Positions 41,597 to 54,498 of a DNA stretch of 64,000 bases are shown here, piece after piece. The notes under the pieces were generated by a model that ran no database searches, was not told where the DNA came from, and saw nothing but the letters and a program-made list of their open reading frames with translations. Position 1 is the stretch's first letter; each line of letters begins with the position of its first letter. The DNA comes from Aphelocoma coerulescens (taxonomy: Eukaryota > Chordata > Aves > Passeriformes > Corvidae): NCBI RefSeq assembly GCF_041296385.1, contig NW_027184083.1, positions 2,976,001 to 3,040,000 of the forward strand. Reading direction: 5' to 3'. The position numbers were made by a program, and so were the translations under genes.

Positions 41597-43251
41597 CTTT
41601 AGAAATCAAACAACAAAAGAACATATCATAGGATAGTTAAAACATGCATTTGTTAATTACCACTATAACTGCTGAGATTATATTAAAATTGCTTGTCTTA
41701 GTTAAACATTACATAGCTACAATTGTACTTCTGTGTCCCCTGAAACATTTATGGCATTACCCTCCTACATCTAATAACACGTTCCAACTTTGTCGTATGC
41801 CAATTACAATTGGACTGGGAGGAAAAAAATGAAATAAAAATAACTAACTATATAATGCAATAAAAACTCACTACCACATAAACAACATTTGACCGAACCT
41901 TTCCCAGTAATATACTATTATCCAACAATTACTATGCAGGGCTGTGGTTACTGAATTACCATTCAATAAATGGCAGTATTATTTTCCAATTTAAGAAGTA
42001 CAACTTTTTGAAAGTCTCAGGTATGCATGATTATAAAAGCTAGGGTCACACAGGGAGCCATGCAGAAGTGGTCCTGAGATTTGGGGTATCACCACATATC
42101 AAGACATAGTAGCTGTTGATATGTTCAGACTGTCTTACAGGTGCATCAGGAAGATACTACATATGAGCAGAGAGAGGGGCGAAGTGGAAGGTGAGAGAAA
42201 AGAGAAACTTTCTAAAGCAATTACTACAGGAAACTGAGAACAAATGTTTGTTTGCCTGCTGGATCCTTATTTACATACACAAACTAGCCACATCACAAAA
42301 AGTAGAGGGAAGCATGTTTTTCTGCTATACACAGCATAGTATCTGTTCCAAGAAGAGGTCAAAAATAGCTGCTTTTGCTGAACACTGGATCATGGTGTGA
42401 ACTGACAATCAGGATTCAAGCAGTAATTTTATCTAGATGATCACCATTTATGTTTTATTGATCTCCTCATGATGTTACAGAGGATGAAGTTTGGTAAACT
42501 AAATTATCTGAACAACACTATTTAGGATTACATATTGAAAATACTGGCAAGTCCAATACAATTGTCTAGTGGGACCTGCCATTCATCACAGGGCAATATG
42601 TCAAATAAGCATCATAATATGATAAGATTTCCTGAATTAGAGAGTTTTTAACTATTGGGTATATTAAAAAAATCTTTTATCATCTTTTATCATAAAAAAT
42701 CTGGGATACATCTTTCTGAATTGTGTATACTAACATTGCATAATACATTAGACATTACATTTTACACTTAAATGTCATTATCAAATTGAGCCTTGTCTTC
42801 AGCGCTAGAATATACCTTAGAAGTATGCTTCAAGGAAGAAGAATCTAATATAAAACTGAAGTGCTGGAGAAATGTACAGCATGAGGAACTGAACAGCTGC
42901 TTTGAAAAACATCTACTAGGAGCTACATGCAAATAATGATGTAAGAAAGGAATAGTGGACCACTTAAAATGATGAAGCTACAGAGAGCTGAATGCTGGTT
43001 TGCTTGTACTGAATCCTACACTTGTTCCTTGTAAAAAAGTTTTCAATAAAACATCAGTCCTGGAAACAGCAAAATCCAAGTATCCCCAAAACACTCTCTA
43101 ACAAGATCTGCCAGAAACAAAATATTAGCACAATGTCTTCTTTGGTAATCTAATTCATATTTTATTACTACTTGGAATACACAACAGTCATTCAAAATAA
43201 CATTAGTTTTCTGTATATTTAGTCATTACTGATGGCATAAAACTTAAACTG

Positions 43252-44673
43252 TGTATTGGTTCTGGCTGAGCTGGAGTTCATTTTCCCATAGCAGCCCTCA
43301 CAGTGCTGTACTTTGCATTTGTAGCTGGAAAGGTGTTGACAACATACCAGTGTTTTGGCTACTGCTGAGTAGCACTGCCACAGCGCCAGAGCTGTCTACC
43401 ATTCCCCCCCCCCCCCCCATCAAGGGGCTGGAAGTGGGCAAGATCCTGGGAGGGGACTGTCAGAGACTGAAAATAGTTCATGCCTCAAACATTGATATAA
43501 AGTTTTGCTCATTATAAAGAAGCTACAACGGAGGAAGTCCCCCTGAAGAGTGGGACTTTGAACTGAAAGTCAAACTGTTGATTAGATAAAGGGAAACGCA
43601 TTGTTTAATCATCTCAGGCTGAGGGAAAGGTATGCATCCACAAAAGGCCAAAGCCACCAGCTACAACTATCCCCAGCTGAGTTTGGGGTGGGGGAAGAGC
43701 ACAGCTCACAGAGGCCAAGTTTACACAGACTCCCCCCAACCGAGGGGGGAGAAGGAGGTTTTGAATGCATGGTGTAACCTCTGGTGAGAGGCAATAAACA
43801 CCCATCCTGCGATTACACAAACTGGCCCAGCTGTGGAACCCCCAACCCCACAGGCCACATCCACGGGGCATTCATGTGAAAGGCTTTGCCCCACAGGACT
43901 GCACGTGATGCAACAGACCCAGAGTCTGCTGTGAGAGACTGCCCCCCCACCTCCAGGGGGACACGCCTGGACATGCCTACCTAGCCTGAGCATATATACC
44001 CATGGGATTCTATGTTTTCTGGGGGAGGTTTTCACCACTAAGGGGACCAGCTGGAGAGGATCAATGGGACACCGTTGGGATCCATGGAGTGGTGATATCT
44101 TCCTTATTCTGTCCCTGTCACTCTTTCTGTCCCCCCCCCCCCACCACCTATTTTCTACTTCTTTCTTTCTCTCTCTCTCATGTTTACTATCAAATAAAAC
44201 CCTTACTATTGTCACTGACATATGGTCTTGTTTGCACCTTAATTTGGGCTGAGGCATTTCTAAGAACCTTGAAACTGGATCATAACAGGGACACAACTAG
44301 GACAGCTGACCCAAACTGACCAAAGGGATATTCCATACCATCTAATGACAGCTCAGATAAAAAAAGCTAAGGAAGAGAGGAGGAACAGGGGGGCATTCTA
44401 CAATGTTTGCCTTCCAGATCAACCACTGCATGAGCTGAAGCCCTGCTTCCCAGAAAGTGGCTGAACATCACTTGTTGATGGGAAGTAGAAAATAAACTCT
44501 TTTTTTCTCTTTGCTTGTGCTTGTGCAAACTTTTGCTTTCACTTTAGTAAACTGCCTTATCTCAACCTACAAGTTGTTTTCCATCTGATTTTCTCTCCCC
44601 TGTCCAGCTGGGAAGGGGAGCGGTAGAGCAGCTTGGTGGGCACCTGGTGTTGAGCCAAGGTCAACTGACCACA
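43252..44673 (+). repeat. Solo LTR E1 (ERVL type), split by F1
   Basis: It starts TGTATTGGTTCTGGCTGAG and ends GACCACA, flanked by ACTG on both sides. The family is a common avian ERVL LTR, with the shared block GACCAAAGGGATATTCCATACC (here near 44,319) also in E2 and E3. Without F1 it is about 590 bp. A run of 15 C's lies at 43,404-43,418. Confidence 0.8.
43458..44287 (+). repeat. Solo LTR F1 nested in E1
   Basis: It is 830 bp from TGTCAGAGACTG to GGATCATAACA, with GGGAC at 43,453-43,457 and 44,288-44,292 as a perfect 5-bp duplication. A candidate TATA (GCATATATACCC) lies near 43,991 and AATAAA near 44,194. Confidence 0.88.
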
Positions 44674-45221
44674 ACTGGATTATGTGATATACATGCTCAG
44701 CTCACTGAAAGTGCTCTTACTACTGTTATAATTTTTTAAAAATACTATTTTTAAAATTAATCCAGAAAAGTAATAAAAGCATCCAATGTCTGATTGTACC
44801 TATGCCTCTCACAATATTGAATTGCATTACTTTATGTTAAGAATATTATGCCTATACAATTCTTATAATGAATAAAGTAATTTACTTTACTGCTGATTTC
44901 ACTTCACCTACAGAAGTGGTACTTTTAATTCTAATAGTTGGTTAACAATTCAGATAGTACTAAGTTTTTTATATTTGATGTACCCTCTCTAATTCTTTGC
45001 ATCTGAGCAAACTGACACATCAGATTTATCAGATTGCAAAACTTAATTCAGTGTATTTCATTCATTTAAATGTAGCTATAATACACGAGATTTATATTTA
45101 AAACATGAACTTTCCTTGGGGGTTTGCTAAAAACCACATTGTCAGCTGATGTAAAGGCAACCTAACTTCACTGCAACAACAAAGAAAATCTTAACATTAG
45201 GGAACTCCTATCTGTCTTTAC

Positions 45222-48200
45222 CTGTGGTTGCAGTCTTTGCTGACTTGTATGTTGTTGTATTTGCTGCATTCTTGGTGTCCTTATCTTTCTCTTCCACTTG
45301 AGACTTTACTTCTGGATTAGAGATATTTTTGGTTGCTTTCTCCACAGACTCCTTTTTTTGAGAAACTGTTTTGGAATTTTTGTCTAAAGATTCCTTTACA
45401 GCTGGTTTTGGTGAAGCCACTTGTTTTGATTTACCATCAGTTTTTTTAACAGGAGAAGACAACTTGGTCTTAGTACCCTGCTTTTTTGTCTTTGTCTTTT
45501 CTTTGAGGTCCTTCTTCAAAGGTTTACCCAAATTCTGATCAGTGGGCAAAATCTCTGGATCAACCATGGAGACGTCAGGGTGCCTAGGGGAAGGACTGTG
45601 ATCCTGCATTGGGGCAGGTGGTGGGTCAATTTGTTTGTATGTAATTGTCTTGTCTGTCGGAATGGTTTCTGACTCATCTTCGGAATCAATGTTAGCATCT
45701 GCAGTGATGGAAGGGCATTCCTCAGTCTCAGGGGGAACATCTGAATCAGTCTGAGATGGGGCAGACTCACTCATGGATGTAGGAGGGGTTTCATCACACT
45801 GCCGCCCTTGCTGCTTTCCCCCAGAAGGTGTATGAGCTCTCACAGATTGAGTTAATGGTTTCTTTTGATATTGAGACTGTTCTTCACTTGCAAACCACTC
45901 AAGGGGATTTGGGTTGATAAATGACGGTGAAAGTTCAGTTTTAGGATGTTTATATTCACAGGAAGACACAAGGCATAAGTCAACATCTTGACGGGATTCT
46001 GCTAAAGATTTTTCTGGAGTAAAATGTGCACTTGCTTCATAGGAATAGCTAGTAGCTTTGGATGACCTGGTGGTTTTCCTAGTTGTCTCAAATGAGTAAT
46101 CTGTGTCTTCAGGTGAGTTGGTGGCTTTCCCAGTTGTCTCATAGGAGTAATCCATAGCATCAGGTGATCTGATAGCTTTCCCAATTATCTCATAGGAATA
46201 ATCTGTGGACTGAGGTGATCTAGATGTTGAAACTGCCTCATAGGAGTAACTAATATCATCTGGTGACCTAACAGTTTTCTCTGGGGCCTTGTAAGAATAA
46301 CTAAGTTCTTCTGGTGACCTGCTGCTTTCCTCTAAATCTTCTTTTTCTGGGCTGATTAAAGGTTCTGGACTGTGCTTTGTTAGGGGTTCTTGGTAACCAA
46401 ATGCTTTGACAGAGGACACTTGCAAAGACAATGAAGATGTGTGACTAGCTGGCACAACTTCTGTGATTGCAGGAGGTGAATCTGGAAAACTAGGAGAGTA
46501 CAGAGAAGACTCCCTTGGAGTTAATGGAGATAGGTCAGACTTTGGTGAAAGCTTTTCTCCGAGGCTCTGCATCTTTTCTGAAGTAAAAGAAGAATGTAGT
46601 GACATATGTCTGGGTGGAACAGCACCTGAAAAGGTTTCTTCTGGCAGTGGTGAAGTTAACTGGGAATGTGTATGAGCTGATGAAGTTGAGGATGAAGCTT
46701 CAATTTGAGAAACTGAAATAATTTCTGAAATATCCTTCTCCTGAAAGCAAGATGACTGCTCCACAGGGGAAGTCTTCCATGCAAAAATAGGCTCCTGTAT
46801 ATCTGAAGGGCTATAATCTACTTCTGTCAGTCCATTTTCAGATATATGGTATGTACTAGTGCCTACAGTAGGATAGTCTGGAGATTGCCTACTAAAGTCC
46901 ATTGTTAAAGACTGCTCAGGGGACTCATGACCAAATTCTACTGACATAGTTGACTGCTCAGGAGATTTGTGATTGTGCACTGGGGTTCTTGATTTTGTAG
47001 TTTTAGGTGAGAAATCTGGTGGTGAAATTGACATGGGTCTTGGGCATTCTTCTTTAGATGGAGACATCTCTGTTTCCTGAAACATTGTTGGTGTTTGTAC
47101 AACTGACACTGAAAGGGAATCATCAACTTCAGTAGAGTGGGGGGATCCAACCTCGGCATGCAAAGAAGGAGATACATCATCAGTAGTTGGTTCTGGAAAT
47201 GAACTAGTAGCAACAGATGCTGTAGAGACAGAAGCTACTCCTTCTATATGGGAATAGGTATCTTCTGCTACAACTTCATCAACTGGAGTTGCAGATGTGT
47301 CAGAAACAGTACCTTCTGAAATTGACATTTTGGTGTCTTCTTTTAAGGAACCAAACTGACCAATATCTATTTGAGTCGGCGAGAGATCACCTGCTAACTT
47401 CTGCTCCTCCAAGACCAGTGAAGACTGAGAGCTGCTGGGTTCTGTATCCTCCATTTTCCTTTCTAGGCTGAAACCTTCCTTAATTACCATAAACTCCATG
47501 CTTTTTTCACCTTGTTTTTCTTGGAAAAGGCTCACAGAGCTGGCTTCAGAAGCCGGGTTCATCTGAACAGGTGATTTTTTTTTTTCAGGTTTCCCCTCAG
47601 AAGGATTTCCATAATCTCTGGTGGGAGACTTTACATCAGCACTCAAAAATGTATCATAAGTGGTCTCTGAACCTATCAGTGGTGGACTCCGTAGAGGCGA
47701 GAGAACCTTTTCAATAGGAGATTCTGAATCTGGCACAGGCTCATCCATAGGGCTAATTCTGGGTTTAGCAGACTCATCTTTATCTTCACTGAGTTCAAAG
47801 ATAACAGGAACTTCTGTTGACTTTTCATTGGTTTCAGAGGGAAGCTGACTGGATTTTTCATCAGTGGGAGATTGATAATAAGGCGTGTGGCCAGCACTAC
47901 CAGCAGCAGACTGTGAGGGAGATGCTACTTCTAATGTTTTATCTTCAGGGCTTGCACAGTACTCTTTGGCAACTTCTTGATGTACATCAGACAATGTAGC
48001 AATGGGGACAGGCTCAGCCAAGGCTTTGATCTCACTGGGAGTAAGTGAAAAGTTCACACTGTGTTCACTCAGTGGTGTTTTAGCAACAGGTGATGGAGGG
48101 GACAAACTCTTAGCTGGGCTCTTGGCTGGACTATGTTTTCCACCATCTTCTGGACAGGGTTCTTTGATTTCTAATTTGTCAGTGCCTTGGATTTCACTTC

Positions 48201-51200
48201 CTTTTTGACAATATACATCTTGGAATGCAGATTTACAGAATTTGTCTTTCTCTAATGAAGAAGGTGGTGAGATGGTAGAAGCTGAGGCATTATAGTCTTT
48301 AACTTCTGTGGCCTCTGTTTTGGATCCCTCTGATAATCCATTAAAAGCATCTGGAAGTGGAGAAAGTTTAGGTCTAGCAAATTCTTGAGAGTACAATGAT
48401 GTCTCATACTTGGTAATGTACATATACTCTTGAGAAGGTGACTCACTTTCCTCATTGTTAGTTTCATCACTCATGACATCCCGGGGGGTAGACATTTCAT
48501 CCATTGGAGTTGGTTCACTGGATATTTCGATGGTAGACTGTGTATAACCTGAAGTAGCAGTGAATTCCTCAGGTGGATTTTCTCTATCTTCTTCATCAGA
48601 AACAGTGGCTTCACTTTCTGAGCCACCAGGTAATATTTCATTATGGATAGAAGAAGCCAGTTCAACTGTTGGAGACTGAGGCTCTGAGTGTTTTGTTGGT
48701 GTAAGTATGAGTAGGCCATATTTATCTTCAACTTCACCAGTTTCTGCAGCTTTGTCTACCACAGCCATCACATAATCTTCAGCTTCTATTTTTTCAGTCT
48801 TCTCTTCATCTCTAATGTCTTTTGCTTTGTCTTCCTTGTCTTCTTCAGCCTCTTCAGTTTCTGCCTTTTCAACTGCTTCTTCCCTGTCTTCCTTAGCCTG
48901 TTCATCTGATGCCTCATCATCTGCCTTTTCAATATATTTTTTTGCTTTAATATCAGCCATTATTTCTTCTGAACTCTCTTGCATTTTTCTTGCTTTCTTC
49001 ATATATAGTTTTGTAGTGACCAGTTGTGTCTTTACCTCCGCCTCTTCACCTCGCTCTTCAGCTTCTTCTGTCTTTGCATTTTCCTCATCATTTCCTCCTT
49101 CATATGAGTCTTCCAAGACAGTTCCCTCATCTTCAAACTTTTCATGGTCATCAACCCTGTGCTTTTCCAGAGGTTCCAATTCTTCAGATGTTTGTTCACA
49201 CTCACCCTCTGCCTCTGTAGTAGTTATGCCTTCATCAGATGACTCAGCAGGTCCTTCATGATCTAATTTTTCTTTTTGGACTTCAAAGGCCTCTTTTTGT
49301 TCTGTGCCAGTGAGTTTCAGTTCATCCTCTATGAGTGCAACTTGAAGTTTCGTTACTTTTATTGTTTCATCTTCTTCAGCTTTTAATTCCTCAAAATCCT
49401 TCGTTAAATCCTCTGGTGAAGACATAAGGGATCTCTCAACTTGAAGTTCTTTTCCACTAGCTGCAATTTCTGCAGCTGCTGCAGTTGTGGTAGTGGCTTC
49501 AACTACTGAAAGGGCAGCTTGAGCTCCACTGACTTTAATCTCCTTGAGAGTCTTGATTTTTACTTTTTCCTTTGGCTTTTCAGTAGATATTGCTTCTTTA
49601 TTAGTAGGTTCCTCCTTCTTTTGTGGTTTAGTCTTTGCTGCTGGCTTTTTGACTTCAGTTGAAGGAGCAGATGTCTTTGTTTCTTTAGGAACCTTCTTGA
49701 TGTCTTTTTTGATTCCTTTTTCTTCCTTCCTTATTTCCTTCTCTTCTTTTTTACCGTCTTTTTTAACTTCCTTTGGTGGAGCTTCTTTCTTTACTTCCTT
49801 CTTAGTTTCCTTATCTTCCTTTTTCACCTCTTTTTTAACTTCTTGCTTGATCTCTTCTTTTTTGTGTTTTTCCTCTTTTTTGATGGGTGTTTTCTCCTCT
49901 TTTTTAGAAACTGCTTTCTTTGGTTTTTCTTTTTCCTCTTTTTTTTTTTCAGGTTTTGCTTTGACTTCCTTTTTCACTGGCTTGTCCTTTGCTACTTTTG
50001 CTTTTACATCTGTATCTTGTTTTTCAGGAGTTTCAGATTTTTGCTCTTCTTTACTTTTAACATCTTTTTCTGCCACTATAGGTTTGGTCTCCCCTTTTAC
50101 TGGTTTCTCTTTTTTAACTGGAACGTTTTCTTTGCTTTCCAATTTCTGAAGCTTTTCCAGTGCTGGACTAGGTTTTGCAGGCTCCAATCTTTCTTCTTTA
50201 GATTCCTTTCTGACAGGTTTGCTTGGTGTCTTTGCAGCAGGCTTCAGACTCTCCTTGCTGTCTGTTCGCTGCTTCAACCTTGCTTGTTTCACAGCTGGAC
50301 TAGCAATGTTTCCAGTTAGGTCTTTTTGTGTAACCACTGGTTGTTTAAGAAAGTCTAAGTGTTTGAGTTTTTCTAGTCCTTCTAAAATATTATATTGTGT
50401 GCTGTTTCCAGGAAACAGAACTCGGATTATTTTTTCTACAGGATTAGATGGATGCCACACAATGAGGGATGAGACAGAGGTGAAAAAGGATAAGGGAATG
50501 TCTAGCTCTTGGCCATTTGGTAGCAGGAATTCAGCTTTATCTTTGCTAGTACCACTCCACTGCTGCATAAAATATTGCATCTCTTTGCTATTTTTGACAG
50601 GATTAAGCACATACATCTCAAGTTTGCCAACTCCCATTTTCTGAAATAAAATGATGGGGTCAGTGGTATTTCCTATGTTTCTGAAAAGAGGTTCTGGTTT
50701 CATAGACAATTTATTTAAATATTGGAGAGTAAACCAAGCTTCTTCTACACTCCTATTTACTCTAAAGTTAGGATCCAGGTTCTTCAGGTTCTCAGGTATA
50801 TTAAGGAATACAACACCTAAATCAGGTGAGATCAGATTTTTCATCCAGTCACTGTTGGACGCAGACCCTTGGGACTGTTCCTCTTCTAATTCAGCTATTT
50901 TTCGCTGAAGCATGCTATTGATTCCTGGCAGGTTATCATCTCCAATGTGAGTGAGTAGAATGGAATCTACCCTGTCCAAGTGCCGGATAAGTTTCCAAAA
51001 GCAAGATTTTCTTTCAGATCCTCCATTGATAAGCATGTTGAATCCATTCACTGAAAATAATGCAGAGTCCCCTCTTCCACCTGGGAAAATATAACAGCAG
51101 GGTTTGGAGAGTTTCAAGAAGCCTCCTGATGTTGGAGGTTCTAAAATGTCAAAGGGTGATGGCACTTCTACTGATTCTGACAGATACTCAGTGAATTCAG

Positions 51201-51369
51201 AGAGTCCTTCCATTTTGGGCAATATGGAAGCTGAGTTGAGCTTAATGTTAATAAAGTCTTGAAGGTTGTGTCTGTCAAGGTTGGAATTTTTCCATTCTCC
51301 TTCCTCAGGGCAGAAAAGAGTTAAGCTGGCTTTGTTGGCAGGGTGTGTGGTGCTCAATAATTCACCAAT
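45222..51369 (-). CDS. MAP1B: MAP1B exon 5 (main heavy-chain exon)
   Basis: This 6,148-bp exon is open for 2,049 codons and encodes most of microtubule-associated protein 1B, the neuronal protein that binds and stabilises microtubules during axon growth. Acceptor CCTTAG precedes 51,369; donor ACAG|GTAAAG follows 45,222. It enters in phase 0 (IGELL) and leaves in phase 1. In order: the conserved heavy-chain N-terminal part ([19 protein letters not shown] near 51,030), the lysine/glutamate-rich microtubule-binding region with KKEE and KKEV repeats (about 49,600-50,110), a long acidic disordered middle with conserved SP phosphosites, a short tandem-repeat region, and the start of light chain LC1 with its basic KKTDGKSK region. 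There is no stop or frameshift. In mammals the precursor is cleaved into heavy chain and LC1. Confidence 0.97.
46020..46320 (-). repeat. MAP1B: MAP1B tandem repeat region, about 6 units of 17 residues
   Basis: In-frame repeats of about 51 bp encode units of the type SP-x-x-x-x-Y-S-Y-E-x-x-x-K-x-x-R ([54 protein letters not shown]). Mammalian MAP1B has about twelve such units, so this copy is about half as long. Confidence 0.85.
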
Positions 51370-51987
51370 CTAAGGTTGTAAAACAAAACCACAAGATGAA
51401 TGTAAATTCATTTTTTAATTACAATTAATATCAGAACATAATAGTTCCCGATCAGATAAAACCTTTTTCATTCGCTTCTGCACTGTTGAGTACCCATCCT
51501 AGAAGCTAAAGGAACCAGTTATCCCAATTAGTTTTCTACTGTATTTTTTAAAATACAAAGGATCACCTTATGAGGAAAGGTCCCTTCCTCGCTACCTAAA
51601 GGGGGAAAGTACCCCAAGGTTCTCCCCTCCCTCCTCTACCCTTTATAGGAGGACAGTACAAGTTTTAATTTAGAGGGGATGAGGACTATGAAGCTAATGT
51701 TGCCAGAGCTGCCACTATCTCTGCCATTGGCTCATGAGTCTCCCTGCTACCCCTGTTCATTCAGAGGAGGCTAGTATCCTCCTGGAGCAGCTGCCTTCCT
51801 CACCCCCCTCCTTACACAGCATGTATTTCACAACACCACAGTTCTTTCTGCAGACTGGATCCTGACTCCCAGACTGCAGGACAGTTTTCCAGAACACTAA
51901 GAAATTATTTACTCCATCAAAAATGCAAAAAGTTGCAAGTTTTGTATTTGTGAGATTGTGAGGCAAATATATTTATATATGTTCTAT

Positions 51988-52564
51988 TGTTCTGGTTTTG
52001 GCTGGGATAGAGTTATTTTCTTCATAGTAGCTATTATACGGCTGTGTTCTGGATTTGTGCTAAAAAAAGTGTTGATAACACAGGGATGTTTTAGCTGTTG
52101 CTAAGCAGGGCTTATACAGAATCAAGGCCTTTTCTGCTTCTCACATCACACCATTAATGAGTAGTCTGTGGGTGCACAAGAAGTTGGGAGGAGGCACAGC
52201 TGGGACAGCTGATTCCAACTGACCAAAGGGACATTCCATACCATATGATGTCATGCTCAGCATATAAAGCTAGGGGAGGAAAGAGGAATGGGAATGATAG
52301 CATTTGTCTTTCCAAATCACCATTACTCATGATGGATCCCTGCTTTCTTGGAAATGGCTGAACACTTGCCTGCCCATGGGAAGCAGTGAACTAATTCTTT
52401 ATCTTGCTTTGCTTGCATGTATGGCTTTTGGTTTTCCTATTAAACTGTCTATCTCAACCCATGAGTTCTCTCATTTTTCCCCCTGATTGTTTCACCAATC
52501 CTACTGTGAGGGGAATAAGCAAGCCACTATGTGGGGCTTAGTTGCCAGCTGGGGTTAAACTATG
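51988..52564 (+). repeat. Solo LTR E2 (ERVL type)
   Basis: It starts TGTTCTGGTTTTGGCTGGG and ends near GGGGTTAAACTATG. It shares the ACTGACCAAAGGGACATTCC block (near 52,217) and the TATAAAGCTAGG TATA region (near 52,264) with E1 and E3. The terminal bases and duplication are unclear. Confidence 0.8.
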
Positions 52565-52795
52565 AAAAAAAGATATAAAAATACATATATCATATTATGC
52601 AATATATTATATATTTAGAATACTTTATATATATAGTCTTATAAATAAAAAGATATAAATTCAATACCAAAGAAAGAGCCAGAAGAAAAGTGCTATGGTT
52701 AAAAACAATATTGTCATTATTTTTATTTTCAACTCATGGATCACAAAAGTGAAAATCTAGAATAACTCTATTAATTTTGACAGTGTTTGAAAACA

Positions 52796-53228
52796 TGTGG
52801 CTGAGTTTCAGCCAGGGCAAAGTTAATTTTTTACAGTAGTCAGGAGGGGGGCATGGCCAGGCTCTAATGTTATTCAATACCACCTCATGTCATTGCTAGG
52901 GATGGGGCAAAGGGACCCTCTCTGGCTTCAGAGGAGGAGAGCAACCTTTTTCTGGTCAGGAGAAAAATGTGGTCAGGAAGAGCCAGTCACTATTTGTCAA
53001 AGTTTTCTGTGTAAATAGTTTCTTTGTCTTATAGCTTTTATTATTAATCTTGCTGTTATTGTTAGTTTTCTTATCTCATTGCTGTTTCCAGTAAATTGTT
53101 ATTTTCGCAACCCGTGATCTTTGCCTTTTGTACTTTCAGTGGGGGTGGAGGGGGAGCAAGCGATGTCTGGTTTGGGAGAGTCTAGGTGGGGGCACTAAAT
53201 TGGGGAGTACCATTCCTGAACCATGACA
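52796..53228 (+). repeat. ERVL H 5' LTR
   Basis: 433 bp from TGTGGCTGAGTTTCAGCC to AACCATGACA. It shares long blocks with the copy at 56,908, such as TAATGTTATTCAATACCACC and CACTAAATTGGGGAGTACC. Confidence 0.8.
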
Positions 53229-53368
53229 GCCTTATTTGGCGCCCAATGTCAGGCATGAAGGGTTGAGATAAGAACAGATCTGCCCAGAGTGGATTGGAAA
53301 CAAATTTGATCTAAGCATTTGTTGTATTAGGCATGGAGCCACCGGTCCCAGTGTAGCTTGGTCTGTTC

Positions 53369-54450
53369 ATGTGGGTGTGGTATCTAACCCTGTATATATT
53401 CCTGTATGTTCTCCTTGCAACATTCTTTTTCAGAGCAGGGAGAGGGATCACCATTGCTTTGTTGCTGTACTGTGGGATATCAGTTTATGACATGATAACA
53501 TCAAGGGCAATGAGGGTTATTTGGGATGCATATTCAGTGTTGCTTTCCTACCTAACTTTGCAGTCCATTAATAATTATACACAGTCTGTGGAGGGAACAG
53601 GGAAGGATAATTTTCCACAGCCTTTCACTTCCTTTTCCTCCTTCAGGCCTATTACAACAGCTTTTGAGAATTTTTAATTCACTTTGGATATTAGGAAAGC
53701 ATGTTCTTGGTAGGTCTGCCAGGTCTCCTCAGTGTGGTCCACATTATGTTTAGAGTCAAGAAAGAGATTTCTAGGGGGAGGTCATTCAGAGATCTGTCCC
53801 GAGAGTGGATAGTCATGAGTAGCATGGACTGTGGGAGGACATGGGCCAGTATTCGAAGGACTTCTCCAATGGTTTGGAAGTTCACCCCTGAACAACTACA
53901 GGACCCTGTTAAAGTGATAAAATATGCGAAGGAAAAATGCTGTGGCAGTTCTAGAGAGGTGCAAAGTTATGCAACGTGCTGGTCCCTGGCTACTAAGTAT
54001 CAGACACTGTTCATCACTAGACAGCATCCTGAGGAAAAGAAGGAAAGCAGATGAACAGGCACTGTGGCCACTCAAACTGCAGCTGAACCAGAGGAGCAAC
54101 CTGTGCCGGTAGCAGTTGCCTCTATACAGCAGAAGAAATCCAAGACCAAATCAGTTCGCTTAGTGAGGGATGAAGAGGAATCAAGACTGTCAGAACAGGA
54201 GGAAGAGGCAGGGCCAGAGATAATTCCCTGATCCCTGTCCTCAGGTGAGCTGTGAGACAAATGAAAAGATTTCAACTGCAATTTGGGTGAGCGCCCAGTA
54301 ACCTGGCTACTCCAATGCTGGGATATCACAGCCCACAATATGAAAATAGACAGTAGTGAAGCCAAGCAGCTTGGATCCATGTTCCAGGATGTGGGCATAG
54401 ATAAGGGGATTGGGAAGAGGACAGAAACAGCCTCTGAGGGCAACTCCTGT
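53369..54450 (+). pseudogene. ERVL H gag remnant
   Basis: The first frame (53,369-53,677) has two hydrophobic segments near its start (YLTLYIFLYVLLATFFF), a feature seen at the Gag N-terminus of avian ERVL elements. A second frame (53,701-54,054) includes a conserved-looking SREWIVMSSMD stretch. Stops and frameshifts follow. Function is lost. Confidence 0.55.
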
Positions 54451-54498
54451 CAAGCATGAGGCAAAAGTATCCTCTCAAGGATGATCTAATAATGTGTC

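Larger units (their letters stand above)
41597..45221 (-). other. MAP1B: MAP1B intron 5
   Basis: An intron of 3.6 kb. The left 1.65 kb (41,597-43,249) and the right 550 bp hold only AT-rich sequence I cannot assign. The middle is an ERVL-type LTR (E1) with another LTR (F1) nested in it. Confidence 0.8.

Noticed and set aside
43404..43418. C-homopolymer considered as a possible regulatory element
   Set aside because: It is a simple mononucleotide run inside an LTR and prone to sequencing and slippage changes.
49544..50319. Long sense-strand frames rich in Phe and Ser within MAP1B exon 5
   Set aside because: They are reverse-complement shadows of the lysine- and glutamate-rich MAP1B coding sequence.
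53691..54099. Antisense frames over ERVL H gag
   Set aside because: Shadows of a decayed gag; not conserved and no motif.
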